Positions 33,160 through 42,183 of a stretch of DNA of 64,000 bases are shown one piece after another. Numbering within the stretch: the first letter of the stretch is position 1; the number at the start of each line of letters is the position of its first letter. Where the stretch lies: the NCBI RefSeq assembly GCF_028023555.1, contig NZ_JAQIOY010000009.1, positions 94,250-158,249 of the forward strand, given 5' to 3'. The notes beneath the pieces were generated by a model. That model saw only the letters and a list, made by a program, of their open reading frames with translations, was not told the DNA's origin and did not search any database. The translations under genes were made by a program, and so were the position numbers. Origin of the DNA: Thalassococcus_A lentus (lineage in GTDB: Bacteria > Pseudomonadota > Alphaproteobacteria > Rhodobacterales > Rhodobacteraceae).

Positions 33160-34665
33160 TTAGGCGGCGTAGACGATGCCCCAGCGTTCGATCAACGCCT
33201 GTTGCAACGCCTTGGCCCGCCGGTTCCATTCGACGCCGCCGCGCGGTCTTTCGCGCTCTTCCACGCTGAGCGAGGCGCGCTTGTCCAGATTGGCGGCAAA
33301 GATCGCGAACACAAGTTCACTGCCATCGGGAAGATCGACATACCCGGCAAGCCCGCTGACAAAATTCAACGTCCCGGTTTTGGCCTGAACGGACAATGGA
33401 TGATCCTTGATGATCTTCCGCTTTTCATCCCGCATCGCAAAGCCCTTCATCAAGGCTTTGATCCCGGTTTTCTGACGCAATTGGTGCAACGCTGACATCA
33501 TATCTGATGCGCTGATCCGGCTTTGGTCCCCCAGTCCGGAATGATCAACGAATTGCATGGTCGACAGACCGAACTGCGTGTTGGCCCATTCATTCATAGC
33601 CTTCGCCGAATCTTGGCTTCCCGATACGGGCAATCCCCTTGCCTGGGTGGCCGCGATACCGACGACTTCGGCAGTGAGGTTTGTGGACCATTTGAGCATA
33701 TCGCGCACAATGATCCGCAAGGGCGGGCTTTGTACGGTGACCAACACACTGCCTTCTGGTTTGCCCTCAACCAATTGAGGCGTAGAAAGCTTGATTCCGT
33801 GCGCGGCGGCAAGGCTTTGGAACACTTCACCGGCATAAAGCGCAGGTTTTCGAACCGGCAACCAACGCGCACCACCATTGCCCAAAGCACCCTTGGCCAC
33901 GGTCCAGTTATCCCGGCCACTTGCATTGCTGTAAGTGTAAATCGGTGCGCTGCGTGGCTCGACCCGCATCCGCGCGACGCGCACGGCAGGACGCAGGGTT
34001 TCGCTACGTGCATCCATGGTGACGGTGTAGTCCGCACCAGACTTTCGCCATTCGAAATGAACGCGGTTGTAGTTCAGATTCAACCCCGAGACCGCCGGGT
34101 TATAGCCAACATGCGGCGGTTGCTGGGCGTCGATCTCTTCGGCGTAGGGCAAATGCCCCTGCCAAACTTTGAATGCGCCACTACAACCGTTTACGCCATC
34201 AGCCTTCAGTTGCGCCGCCATCTCAGCCAACTTGTCAGTATCCAGCGTCGGATCTCCGCCCCCCGCAAGAACCAGATCGCCCTGCACGATGCCTTCGGCG
34301 TCCAATGGGCCGGTCGCAATAATCCTGGTTTCGAAATGATACCCGGGTCCAAGCACATCCAACGCATATGCGGCTGTAATTGCCTTGGCCACACTGGCCG
34401 GAGGTTGACCACGCTCGGCAAGATGGGTTTCCAAAACTTCGCCGGTGGTGGCACTTGCCACACAAAATCCGACGCTGCCGCCCAGTTTGGCCCGTTCAAT
34501 CAGTGCTTCGGCAGGTGGTTGGATTTGCCGCAAAAAATCTTCGGACCGACTGACCGGACGAAGCGACGTTGCCGGTGCGCCGGCGAGCAAGGGCTTGGCA
34601 CCCAAAAGCACAGAAAATGCGCCCAAAGTCTGCAGAAATACGCGTCTGTAAAAGGTCTTGGTCAT
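33160..34665 (-). CDS. dacB: D-alanyl-D-alanine carboxypeptidase (PBP4 type)
   Basis: A 501-residue S13-family penicillin-binding protein. An N-terminal signal peptide (residues 1-30) is followed by the catalytic SXXK as PASVAKAITAAY, the SXN region in KWSTNLTAEV and the KTGTLNFVSG triad motif. A large insert between the first two motifs (LVLAGGGDPTLDT...) is typical of S13. It trims or cuts peptidoglycan side chains and cross-links in the periplasm. It is co-directional with nadD, with 58 bases between. Confidence 0.93.
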   Translation of the reverse strand: MTKTFYRRVFLQTLGAFSVLLGAKPLLAGAPATSLRPVSRSEDFLRQIQPPAEALIERAKLGGSVGFCVASATTGEVLETHLAERGQPPASVAKAITAAYALDVLGPGYHFETRIIATGPLDAEGIVQGDLVLAGGGDPTLDTDKLAEMAAQLKADGVNGCSGAFKVWQGHLPYAEEIDAQQPPHVGYNPAVSGLNLNYNRVHFEWRKSGADYTVTMDARSETLRPAVRVARMRVEPRSAPIYTYSNASGRDNWTVAKGALGNGGARWLPVRKPALYAGEVFQSLAAAHGIKLSTPQLVEGKPEGSVLVTVQSPPLRIIVRDMLKWSTNLTAEVVGIAATQARGLPVSGSQDSAKAMNEWANTQFGLSTMQFVDHSGLGDQSRISASDMMSALHQLRQKTGIKALMKGFAMRDEKRKIIKDHPLSVQAKTGTLNFVSGLAGYVDLPDGSELVFAIFAANLDKRASLSVEERERPRGGVEWNRRAKALQQALIERWGIVYAA

Positions 34666-34723
34666 GCGCGGGATTTAAACCTTTCCTGCGTCATGGGACA
34701 AGCGCACAGTTGCAACGCGCAAT

Positions 34724-35323
34724 TCACTTTTTCCCGAGCCTTTGTTCAACCCGGTTCCGCCCCCAATGTCCTTGGTCGCGGATACGCGTCGAACTGATGT
34801 CCAGCATCGGGACATTCAAGAAACACCATCGAGGGGCCGGGCCCATCGCCAAAGCGCCGCTTTGGCGTGAATGCAGTCTGGAATTCCTGAAAATTCTGGC
34901 AGCCGGTGATCCCAGCCCAGCCATGCGCTGCCCCGGCCGTGCCAGAACACCCACCGGTACCCGCGTCATGATCTGTTGCCAATCTTTCCACCGATGGAAT
35001 TGCGCGAGGTTGTCGGCCCCCATCAGCCAGGTAAATTCAACACGCGGAAACAGGTCCTTAAGGGCTTGCAGGGTCTCGGCTGTATAGCGCGTGCCCAATC
35101 GCACTTCGATGTCGCTCACATCAATGCGGGGATGGTGCAGCAGTCGCCGGGCAGCCGCAAGCCGATCACCCATTGGTGCCGGTGCGTTTTCCTTGAGCGG
35201 ATTGCCCGGACTGACAAGCCAGATCACCCGATCCAGACCAAACCGGTTCAAAGCCATTCGGGATATATGCCGGTGCCCGGCATGCGGCGGATCAAAAGAC
35301 CCGCCAAGCAATCCGACCCGCAT
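34724..35323 (-). CDS. nadD: nicotinate-nucleotide adenylyltransferase
   Basis: NadD turns nicotinate mononucleotide and ATP into deamido-NAD. The nucleotidyltransferase motif GGSFDPPHAGH lies at the N-terminus, followed by FGLDRVIWLVSPGNPLKE, FTWLMGADNLAQFHRW and the ISSTRIRDQ tail. Starting at the ATG at 35323 it has 199 residues. ATGs at 35386 and 35401 are in frame and would add 21-26 residues; related proteins sometimes carry a short N-terminal extension, and no start has a strong ribosome site, so the start is uncertain. Confidence 0.9.
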   Translation of the reverse strand: MRVGLLGGSFDPPHAGHRHISRMALNRFGLDRVIWLVSPGNPLKENAPAPMGDRLAAARRLLHHPRIDVSDIEVRLGTRYTAETLQALKDLFPRVEFTWLMGADNLAQFHRWKDWQQIMTRVPVGVLARPGQRMAGLGSPAARIFRNSRLHSRQSGALAMGPAPRWCFLNVPMLDISSTRIRDQGHWGRNRVEQRLGKK

Positions 35324-35510
35324 ATGTGGCCTGACGACAATACCGTTCCCAAAATTCAATCCGGTTTCCCCTCTGTCGGATGCCATGGATACGCCTGGCA
35401 AGGGCAGGCATCAACCAGTTGGTCGTGGAACACTGCAAAGCACATTGCCCCGGACCGGCCGCTTCGCTATCTGTGCCAAGAATTTCCGAAGCGACGCAGG
35501 GAGCAGAGCA

Positions 35511-37166
35511 ATGGCAGCCTATCAGTACGTCTACCACATGGATGGTGTTTCCAAGACCTATCCGGGCGGTAAGAAAGTGTTCGAAAACATCCGCCTGTCG
35601 TTCTTGCCCGGCGTCAAAATCGGTGTTGTTGGTGTAAACGGCGCCGGTAAATCGTCCTTGATGAAAATCATGGCCGGGATCGACAAGGATTTCTCGGGTG
35701 AAGCTTGGGCCGCAGAAGGCGCCAAAGTCGGCTACCTGCCGCAGGAACCAAAACTCGACGAGTCACTGAACGTTCGGGACAACGTGATGCTCGGCGTTGC
35801 CGAGAAGAAGGCCAAGCTGGATCGCTTCAACGAGTTGGCCATGAATTATTCCGATGAAACCGCGGATGAAATGGCCCAGCTTCAGGACGAAATTGACAGC
35901 CAGAACCTGTGGGATCTCGACAGCCAGATCGACGTTGCAATGGAAGCGCTGCGCTGCCCCGCGGACGATGCCGAAGTCGCTACACTGTCCGGCGGTGAAC
36001 GCCGCCGGGTCGCATTGTGCAAGCTGCTGCTCGAAGCGCCCGACATGCTGCTGCTCGACGAACCGACAAACCATCTGGACGCCGAAACAATCGCATGGTT
36101 GCAAAACCACCTGATCGAATACAAGGGCACCTGCCTGATCATCACCCACGACCGTTATTTTCTGGATGACATCACAGGTTGGATTCTCGAACTCGATCGT
36201 GGCCGCGGGATCCCATACGAAGGCAACTATTCGGCATGGCTTGAACAGAAGGCCAAGCGGCTCGAACAGGAAGCCCGTGAAGACAAGGCCAAGCAGAAAA
36301 CGCTTGAACGTGAATTGGAATGGATGCGCCAAGGCGCAAAAGCCCGTCAGGCCAAGTCAAAGGCCCGGATCAATTCGTACAACGAACTGGCAAATCAGTC
36401 AGAACGCGAAAAACTGTCTCGTGCGCAGATCATCATCCCGAATGGCCAGCGTCTCGGGTCAAAGGTGATCGAGGTCGAAGGCCTCAAGAAGGCCATGGGC
36501 GACAAGCTTCTGATCGAAGATCTGTCCTTTTCGCTGCCCCCCGGCGGCATTGTCGGTGTCATCGGGCCCAACGGCGCGGGCAAGTCCACACTGTTCAAAA
36601 TGCTGACGGGTCATGAAGAGCCGGACGCCGGCACACTGGAATACGGCGACACGGTGCAACTGTCCTATGTCGATCAGTCTCGGGATGATCTGGCCGCAAA
36701 TGACACCGTCTGGGAAGCCATCACTGGCGGGGCCGAGCTGATCAAGCTGGGCGACGCGGAAATGAACTCCCGCGCCTATTGCTCCGCCTTCAACTTCAAG
36801 GGCGGAGACCAGCAGAAAAAGGTCGGCCTGCTGTCAGGCGGTGAACGCAACCGCGTTCACATGGCTCGCCTGCTGAAAGAAGGCGGCAACGTCATTCTGC
36901 TCGACGAACCGACCAACGATCTGGACGTGGAAACATTGCGCGCCCTAGAAGATGCTTTGGTCGATTTTGCGGGCTGCGCGGTCGTCATCTCTCACGACCG
37001 TTTCTTCCTCGACCGTATCTGCACGCACATCCTTGCCTTCGAGGGCGAAGCGCATGTGGAATGGTTCGAAGGCGGCTTTACCGACTACGAAGAAGACAAA
37101 AAGCGCCGACTTGGTGCTGATGCGTTGGAGCCAACGCGCATGAAGCACAAGAAATTCACGCGCTAA
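35511..37166 (+). CDS. ettA: energy-dependent translational throttle EttA
   Basis: A 551-residue ABC-F ATPase with two nucleotide-binding domains (Walker A GVNGAGKSSLMKI and GPNGAGKSTLFKM; signatures LSGGERRRVALCK and LSGGERNRVHMAR; Walker B LLLDEPTNHLD and ILLDEPTNDLD). The linker is charged and coiled (about residues 240-320). EttA binds the ribosomal E site and links translation to the ATP/ADP ratio. The ATG at 35511 after CAGGGAGCAGAGCA starts the conserved MAAYQYVYHM; the frame upstream is the shadow of nadD. Confidence 0.95.
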   Translation: MAAYQYVYHMDGVSKTYPGGKKVFENIRLSFLPGVKIGVVGVNGAGKSSLMKIMAGIDKDFSGEAWAAEGAKVGYLPQEPKLDESLNVRDNVMLGVAEKKAKLDRFNELAMNYSDETADEMAQLQDEIDSQNLWDLDSQIDVAMEALRCPADDAEVATLSGGERRRVALCKLLLEAPDMLLLDEPTNHLDAETIAWLQNHLIEYKGTCLIITHDRYFLDDITGWILELDRGRGIPYEGNYSAWLEQKAKRLEQEAREDKAKQKTLERELEWMRQGAKARQAKSKARINSYNELANQSEREKLSRAQIIIPNGQRLGSKVIEVEGLKKAMGDKLLIEDLSFSLPPGGIVGVIGPNGAGKSTLFKMLTGHEEPDAGTLEYGDTVQLSYVDQSRDDLAANDTVWEAITGGAELIKLGDAEMNSRAYCSAFNFKGGDQQKKVGLLSGGERNRVHMARLLKEGGNVILLDEPTNDLDVETLRALEDALVDFAGCAVVISHDRFFLDRICTHILAFEGEAHVEWFEGGFTDYEEDKKRRLGADALEPTRMKHKKFTR

Positions 37167-37192
37167 AAACAGGCACCTACAGATTTCGAACG

Positions 37193-37212
37193 GGGGCGGC
37201 GCGAGCCGCCCC
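37193..37212. terminator. hairpin after ettA
   Basis: GGGGCGGC (37193-37200) / GCCGCCCC (37205-37212), an eight-base-pair stem with a GCGA tetraloop, lies between convergent ettA and the DUF2938 gene. No T-run follows. Confidence 0.45.
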
Positions 37213-37256
37213 TATGCGTTCAAGAGCAACTTGTCTGGCTGGCGTCACCGTCCATT

Positions 37257-37727
37257 TCACACAAGTGCGCCAATCCACATGCCCAAGGCAAACACCGTAT
37301 GCGCCAACAGCCCCATGACGCGCACTTTCCATGGCTGCGGCGTCTTGGATGCGGCCCACCCCAGCCCCATCCCCGGCTGCAACAAAAACCAACCGGCGGC
37401 GATCGTCGCCAGCGAAAACAGCCAAAGTGGCACAAAACTCGGATTGGCCAGCCAAGCGGGCCCAGCAATCAATACAAACGCCACGCCATAAAGCACGCCG
37501 ACGCCATAGTGCACGGCCCAGCCCAATCCGATTTCGCCACCAATCGGATCAACCCGCGCAATATCGTCGTGGAACACTGTGCCAGATGGCAAATGTCCGG
37601 CCCACCGGCCCACATTGCCCCAGTTTGGCAGCGGCTGACCGAAAAACCGGTTCAACAGCATCGCCCAAACATCCATTGCGACGGTTCCCAACAGCCCCAT
37701 GATGATACCAGTCGTGATCAGTGACAT
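37257..37727 (-). CDS. DUF2938 family membrane protein
   Basis: A 156-residue protein with four membrane helices. IIMGLLGTVAMDVWAMLLNRF, then PLPNWGNVGRWAGHLPSGTVFHDDIA and GEIGLGWAVHYGVGVLYGVAFVLIAG match the DUF2938 family, which has no known function. The ATG at 37727 has AAAGGGGCGAGACGT in front; an upstream in-frame ATG at 37763 lacks one. Confidence 0.8.
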   Translation of the reverse strand: MSLITTGIIMGLLGTVAMDVWAMLLNRFFGQPLPNWGNVGRWAGHLPSGTVFHDDIARVDPIGGEIGLGWAVHYGVGVLYGVAFVLIAGPAWLANPSFVPLWLFSLATIAAGWFLLQPGMGLGWAASKTPQPWKVRVMGLLAHTVFALGMWIGALV

Positions 37728-37971
37728 ACGTCTCGCCCCTTTAATTTCCGCCAAACGGGTCATGTTTCTGCCGTTCCGTCAATCCCCGCACAAAACCGCC
37801 GCCTCCCTGCAATATCCTTTACAGGTCACCGGCAAGCTGTCATACGCCCCCTTGCTACGTTATCTCTATCGATCCCCTGTCTTCCCTAACCGGCTACAGC
37901 GCACTCGATCTTGCACTGACTACGCCGGGCCGTTGCATCATGCGAACGGCGCAATTTAAGGAGACACGGAT

Positions 37972-38178
37972 ATGGCCAACGGCACCGTGAAATGGTTCAA
38001 CGCCACCAAAGGTTTCGGTTTTATCGAGCCTGAAACAGGCGGCAAAGACGTTTTCGTCCACATCTCGGCTGTTGAGCGCGCAGGCCTCACCGGTCTGAAG
38101 GACAACCAGAAAGTGACCTTCGATCTGGAAGCAGGCCGCGACGGTCGCGAAAGCGCGACAAACATCGCTCTCGCCTGA
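37972..38178 (+). CDS. cspA: cold-shock protein
   Basis: A 68-residue single cold-shock domain with both RNA-binding motifs: KGFGFIEP (RNP1) and DVFVHISAVE (RNP2). It binds single-stranded RNA or DNA and melts mRNA structure. AAGGAGACACGG precedes the ATG. The 244 gene-free bases upstream could hold a long leader as in other csp genes. A strong terminator follows at 38209. Confidence 0.95.
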   Translation: MANGTVKWFNATKGFGFIEPETGGKDVFVHISAVERAGLTGLKDNQKVTFDLEAGRDGRESATNIALA

Positions 38179-38208
38179 TCGATCCGGACAACGTCCGATC
38201 AGATTTCG

Positions 38209-38243
38209 AAACGCCCGGAGCTTTCGCTCCGGGCGTTTTCTTT
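38209..38243 (+). terminator. intrinsic terminator of cspA
   Basis: AAACGCCCGGAGC (38209-38221) pairs with GCTCCGGGCGTTT (38226-38238) around a TTTC loop, then TTCTTTT follows. It is 30 bases after the cspA stop. Confidence 0.9.
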
Positions 38244-38374
38244 TCCGAACGGCACATATGTTCACGGCCGCGCCGGAGCGCATTGCAAAACCATTGTTGT
38301 TTTTTGAAGCTCGTGTTAATCCGACGTCATGAAGACGCGCACACCCAATATTTGCTGCATTATCACCTGACATC

Positions 38375-38393
38375 AGCCGGGATCCCCCCGGCT
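38375..38393 (+). other. leader hairpin before cysS
   Basis: AGCCGGG (38375-38381) / CCCGGCT (38387-38393) forms a hairpin 76 bases upstream of the cysS start in a 226-base gap after the cspA terminator. There is no T-run and no T-box sequence, so no attenuator is claimed. I see nothing else in this gap. Confidence 0.35.
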
Positions 38394-38468
38394 ATCGGCG
38401 GGCGGTCTTCTATTCCAATCCAAAGCGCAAGTTGCTAAGCCCGCCGCGACCATCGCGAAGGACGGCCC

Positions 38469-39857
38469 ATGCATTTGCATCTGACCAATTCCAAGAGCCG
38501 CCGCAAAGAGCGGTTTGAGCCAATCGACCCGACGAATGTCAGGCTCTATTTGTGCGGCCCGACTGTCTATGATCGCGCCCATCTGGGCAACGCAAGACCG
38601 GTGCTGGTGTTTGACGTTCTTTATCGCCTTTTGACGCACATCTACGGCGACGATCACGTCACATATGTGCGCAACTTCACCGACGTAGATGACAAGATCA
38701 ACGCGACTGCTCTGGCCCGCAAAGAGGCCGGGGCGGCAGGTTCGCTTGAGGATTTGGTTCATGAACGGTCGAATGAAACGATCGGGTGGTACCATGCCGA
38801 CATGGATGCGCTCGGCGCACTGCGCCCCAATCACGAGCCCCGCGCGACGCAATACGTTACGCAAATGGTCGAGATGACGCAGATTCTGATCGACAAGGGA
38901 TTTGCCTATGCCAAGGACGGCCATGTCCTGTTCCGTGTGCGGGAATACGACCGATACGGCGCACTGTCCGGCCGGTCCGTCGATGACATGATCGCAGGCG
39001 CGCGCGTCGAAGTTGCGCCTTTCAAAGAGGATCCAATGGACTTTGTCCTGTGGAAACCCTCGGACGATGAGCTTCCGGGCTGGGACAGCCCATGGGGTCG
39101 CGGACGCCCCGGCTGGCACATTGAATGCTCGGCCATGGCCAAGGCGCTGCTGGGGGATGAATTCGACATCCACGGCGGCGGAAATGACCTGACCTTTCCA
39201 CACCACGAAAATGAAATCGCCCAAAGCTGCTGCGCCAACGATACGGATCGCATGGCACAGGTTTGGCTACACAACGAAATGCTTCAGGTCGAAGGCAAGA
39301 AGATGTCCAAGTCATTGGGCAACTTCTTTACCGTGCGGGATCTGCTGGACAAAGGCGTGCCCGGCGAAGTGATCCGTTTCGTGATGTTGTCCACGCACTA
39401 TCGCAAGCCGATGGACTGGACCGAGAAAAAAGCAGAAGAAGCGGCAACCACACTGCGCAAATGGCGTGCGATAACCCAAGACACAGACACGGGTCCAATC
39501 CCAGAGGCTATCATTGCCACATTGTCGGACGACTTGAATACTGCCGGTGCGCTGGCCGAACTGCACCGCTTCGCCGCGGCCGGAGATGCCGGATCGCTCA
39601 AAGCGGGGGCATCTGTGTTGGGTCTTCTGGATGACACACTTGGCGGTTGGGACATCGTACAAGTTGATCTGAGCAGCTTTGCCGATCAACTGTCCGAAGT
39701 CCGTGCGAAAGCGATGGAAACCAAGGACTTCTCTGAGGTCGACAAACTCAAGCAAGCCCTGACTGATGCAGGCGTCGAAGTTCGCATGTCGAAGGACGGG
39801 GTCGAATTGGTGCCCGGTGCTGGTTTCGACGCGTCCAAGCTGGAGGGTATGGCATGA
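38469..39857 (+). CDS. cysS: cysteinyl-tRNA synthetase
   Basis: A 462-residue class I synthetase. YLCGPTVYD (Cys29, first zinc ligand) precedes the HIGH motif HLGNARP. Further zinc ligands lie in WHIECSAMA and HHENEIAQ, and the KMSKS loop is KKMSKSLGNFFTV. It charges tRNA-Cys; the matching tRNA-Cys gene is at 63632. It opens an operon: cimA starts in its stop codon (ATGA). Confidence 0.96.
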   Translation: MHLHLTNSKSRRKERFEPIDPTNVRLYLCGPTVYDRAHLGNARPVLVFDVLYRLLTHIYGDDHVTYVRNFTDVDDKINATALARKEAGAAGSLEDLVHERSNETIGWYHADMDALGALRPNHEPRATQYVTQMVEMTQILIDKGFAYAKDGHVLFRVREYDRYGALSGRSVDDMIAGARVEVAPFKEDPMDFVLWKPSDDELPGWDSPWGRGRPGWHIECSAMAKALLGDEFDIHGGGNDLTFPHHENEIAQSCCANDTDRMAQVWLHNEMLQVEGKKMSKSLGNFFTVRDLLDKGVPGEVIRFVMLSTHYRKPMDWTEKKAEEAATTLRKWRAITQDTDTGPIPEAIIATLSDDLNTAGALAELHRFAAAGDAGSLKAGASVLGLLDDTLGGWDIVQVDLSSFADQLSEVRAKAMETKDFSEVDKLKQALTDAGVEVRMSKDGVELVPGAGFDASKLEGMA

Positions 39858-41464
39858 CCGAACGCCTCTATCTATACGACACCACCCTGCGCGACGGGCA
39901 GCAAACTCAGGGTGTGCAATTCTCTACGGCTGAAAAACTGCGCATTGCCGAAGCCCTCGATGAGCTGGGCATCGACTACATCGAAGGCGGCTGGCCGGGT
40001 GCGAACCCGACGGATAGCGCATTTTTTGATGAGGTCCCGCAAACACGCGCGAAGATGACGGCCTTTGGGATGACAAAACGCGCAGGGCGTTCCGCTGAAA
40101 ACGACGACGTGCTGGCGGCCGTGATGAATGCCGGTACACAGTCAGTGTGTCTGGTCGGCAAAAGCCACGATTTCCATGTGACCCGGGCTCTTGGCATCAC
40201 GCTTGAGGAAAACATCGAGTCTATCCGCGCTTCTGTTGCCCATATCGTTGCTCAGGGTCGCGAAGCCTTGTTCGACGCCGAACATTTCTTTGACGGCTAC
40301 AAAGCAAATCCGGCATACGCGCTGGAAAGCCTGAATGCCGCGCTCAAAGCCGGGGCCCGCTGGGTTGTGCTCTGTGACACCAATGGCGGCACCCTGCCCG
40401 CCGAGATCAGCACCATCGTGTCCGAGGTCATAGCTGCCGGAATTCCCGGTGATCATCTGGGCATCCATACACACAATGATACGGAAAACGCTGTCGCCGG
40501 ATCATTGGCCGCCATCGATGCTGGTGCACGGCAGATCCAAGGCACTCTTAATGGGTTGGGCGAACGATGCGGAAACGCCAACCTGACCGCGCTGATCCCG
40601 ACGCTACTGCTCAAGGCGCGCTATGCAGGCCGTTTTGAGATCGGTGTCAGCCTTGACGCACTGGAAGGTTTGACCCGCATCAGCCGGATGCTGGACGAAA
40701 TTCTGAACAGGGTGCCGCAAAAGCAAGCCGCCTTTGTGGGGGCATCGGCCTTCGCGCACAAAGCCGGCTTGCACGCCAGCGCCATTCTCAAAGACCCATC
40801 GACATACGAACACATCGAACCCGCGGCCGTTGGCAATCGGCGGATCATTCCGATGTCCAATCAGGCAGGCCAGTCCAATCTGCGCCGCCGGCTCGCGGAT
40901 GCTGGCTTGTCGGTGGAAAAAGGCGACCCGGCTTTGGCCCGCATACTCGAACGGGTCAAGGCACGGGAAACCGACGGCTACAGCTACGATACGGCCCAAG
41001 CCAGCTTTGAACTGCTGGCACGGGAAGAACTGGGCCTGTTGCCCGAATTTTTCGAAGTCAAACGCTACCGCGTGACCGTTGAACGCCGGAAAAACAAATA
41101 CGACAAAATGGTCTCCCTCTCCGAGGCCGTGGTCGTGGTTAAGGTGGATGGTCACAAAAAACTGTCCGTCTCGGAATCCATGGATGAACTGGGATGCGAC
41201 CGGGGGCCCGTGAACGCGCTTGCACGCGCACTGGCCAAGGATCTGGGGCCCTATCAGGCGATGATCGACGACATGCGATTGGTTGATTTCAAAGTGCGGA
41301 TCACCCAAGGCGGGACCGAGGCTGTCACACGAGTCATAATCGACAGCGAAGATGGAAAAGGCAGGCGCTGGTCCACGGTCGGCGTAAGTGCAAACATCGT
41401 GGACGCCAGCTTTGAAGCTCTTCTGGATGCCGTTCGCTGGAAACTGGTCCGAGACCAAGCCTGA
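39854..41464 (+). CDS. cimA: (R)-citramalate synthase
   Basis: A 536-residue member of the isopropylmalate/citramalate synthase family. YDTTLRDGQQTQGVQFS is the metal/substrate motif, GIHTHNDTENAVAGS contains the two metal histidines, and NGLGERCGNANLTALIP follows. A LeuA-type regulatory domain forms the C-terminus. Sequence pattern and length fit citramalate synthase (pyruvate + acetyl-CoA), which leads to isoleucine through 2-oxobutyrate. Its start overlaps cysS and its TGA overlaps the next ATG by one base. Confidence 0.93.
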   Translation: MTERLYLYDTTLRDGQQTQGVQFSTAEKLRIAEALDELGIDYIEGGWPGANPTDSAFFDEVPQTRAKMTAFGMTKRAGRSAENDDVLAAVMNAGTQSVCLVGKSHDFHVTRALGITLEENIESIRASVAHIVAQGREALFDAEHFFDGYKANPAYALESLNAALKAGARWVVLCDTNGGTLPAEISTIVSEVIAAGIPGDHLGIHTHNDTENAVAGSLAAIDAGARQIQGTLNGLGERCGNANLTALIPTLLLKARYAGRFEIGVSLDALEGLTRISRMLDEILNRVPQKQAAFVGASAFAHKAGLHASAILKDPSTYEHIEPAAVGNRRIIPMSNQAGQSNLRRRLADAGLSVEKGDPALARILERVKARETDGYSYDTAQASFELLAREELGLLPEFFEVKRYRVTVERRKNKYDKMVSLSEAVVVVKVDGHKKLSVSESMDELGCDRGPVNALARALAKDLGPYQAMIDDMRLVDFKVRITQGGTEAVTRVIIDSEDGKGRRWSTVGVSANIVDASFEALLDAVRWKLVRDQA

Positions 41465-42183
41465 TGGATTGGGAGTCTTTCTTTACCGTTCATCAGGATC
41501 TGCCCCGTGAAGGTCCCGGGAGTGACGAAGACGTTGAGTGGGCCTGTGCGCTGGCCGAAGTCGCGCCAGAGGCGGTGATCTGCGATGCGGGCAGCGGTCC
41601 CGGCGGCGACATAGCGGCTCTGTTGAGCTGCGCACCAAACGGGCGCGTCGTGGCTATCGACAAGTACTTTGGCGATGCTGCCGATCGACGCTATGCCTCC
41701 GATCCGCGCGTACGTGGTATCAAAGCCGATTTTGCGGACCTCAACCAACTCGCAGAAGCGCCCTTTGACATGATCTGGTCAGCCGGGGCTTTGTATTTTC
41801 TTGGTCTTGAAAACGCCCTTGCCAGCATGGCACGCGCGCTCAAACCAAATGGCGTTCTGGCATTTTCCGAACCATGTCGCTTGGTGAATGATCCCAGCCC
41901 CGAAGCGGTTGCATTCTTTGAGGGATATCCGATGCGAACCGGTGCCGAGATCGCCGAATTCGCGCGCCAAGCCGGGTATGACGTTTTAGGCCAGCGCACG
42001 GTGTCTGACGCGGGCTGGGAGGCCTACTTCCAACCCATGGAAGCGCGCATCAAAACGCTTCGACCCAAGGCCGACAATGCATTGTCCGAGATGCTGGATC
42101 TTTGCGCCAAGGAAGCTGCCGACTGGCGAACATATAAGTCAGAGGTAGGCTACATGCTGACAGTTTTGCGTAGCGCATCATGA
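41464..42183 (+). CDS. class I SAM-dependent methyltransferase
   Basis: A 239-residue methyltransferase: motif I VICDAGSGPGGDIAALLSCAP, the strand-2 acidic residue in VVAIDKYFGD, and FDMIWSAGALYFLG as motif IV. Its C-terminus is helical. The substrate is unknown. It overlaps cimA by one base (TGATG) and the following squalene-synthase-like gene by four (ATGA), so three or four proteins are translationally coupled. Confidence 0.8.
   Translation: MDWESFFTVHQDLPREGPGSDEDVEWACALAEVAPEAVICDAGSGPGGDIAALLSCAPNGRVVAIDKYFGDAADRRYASDPRVRGIKADFADLNQLAEAPFDMIWSAGALYFLGLENALASMARALKPNGVLAFSEPCRLVNDPSPEAVAFFEGYPMRTGAEIAEFARQAGYDVLGQRTVSDAGWEAYFQPMEARIKTLRPKADNALSEMLDLCAKEAADWRTYKSEVGYMLTVLRSAS

Noticed and set aside
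33523..34797. A 424-codon plus-strand frame opposite dacB
   Set aside because: dacB has all catalytic motifs. The opposite frame has no domain and shows only the shadow pattern of high GC.
37972..38178. RNA thermometer or cold box in the cspA leader
   Set aside because: The leader may be long, but I could not identify a specific conserved element, so none is claimed.
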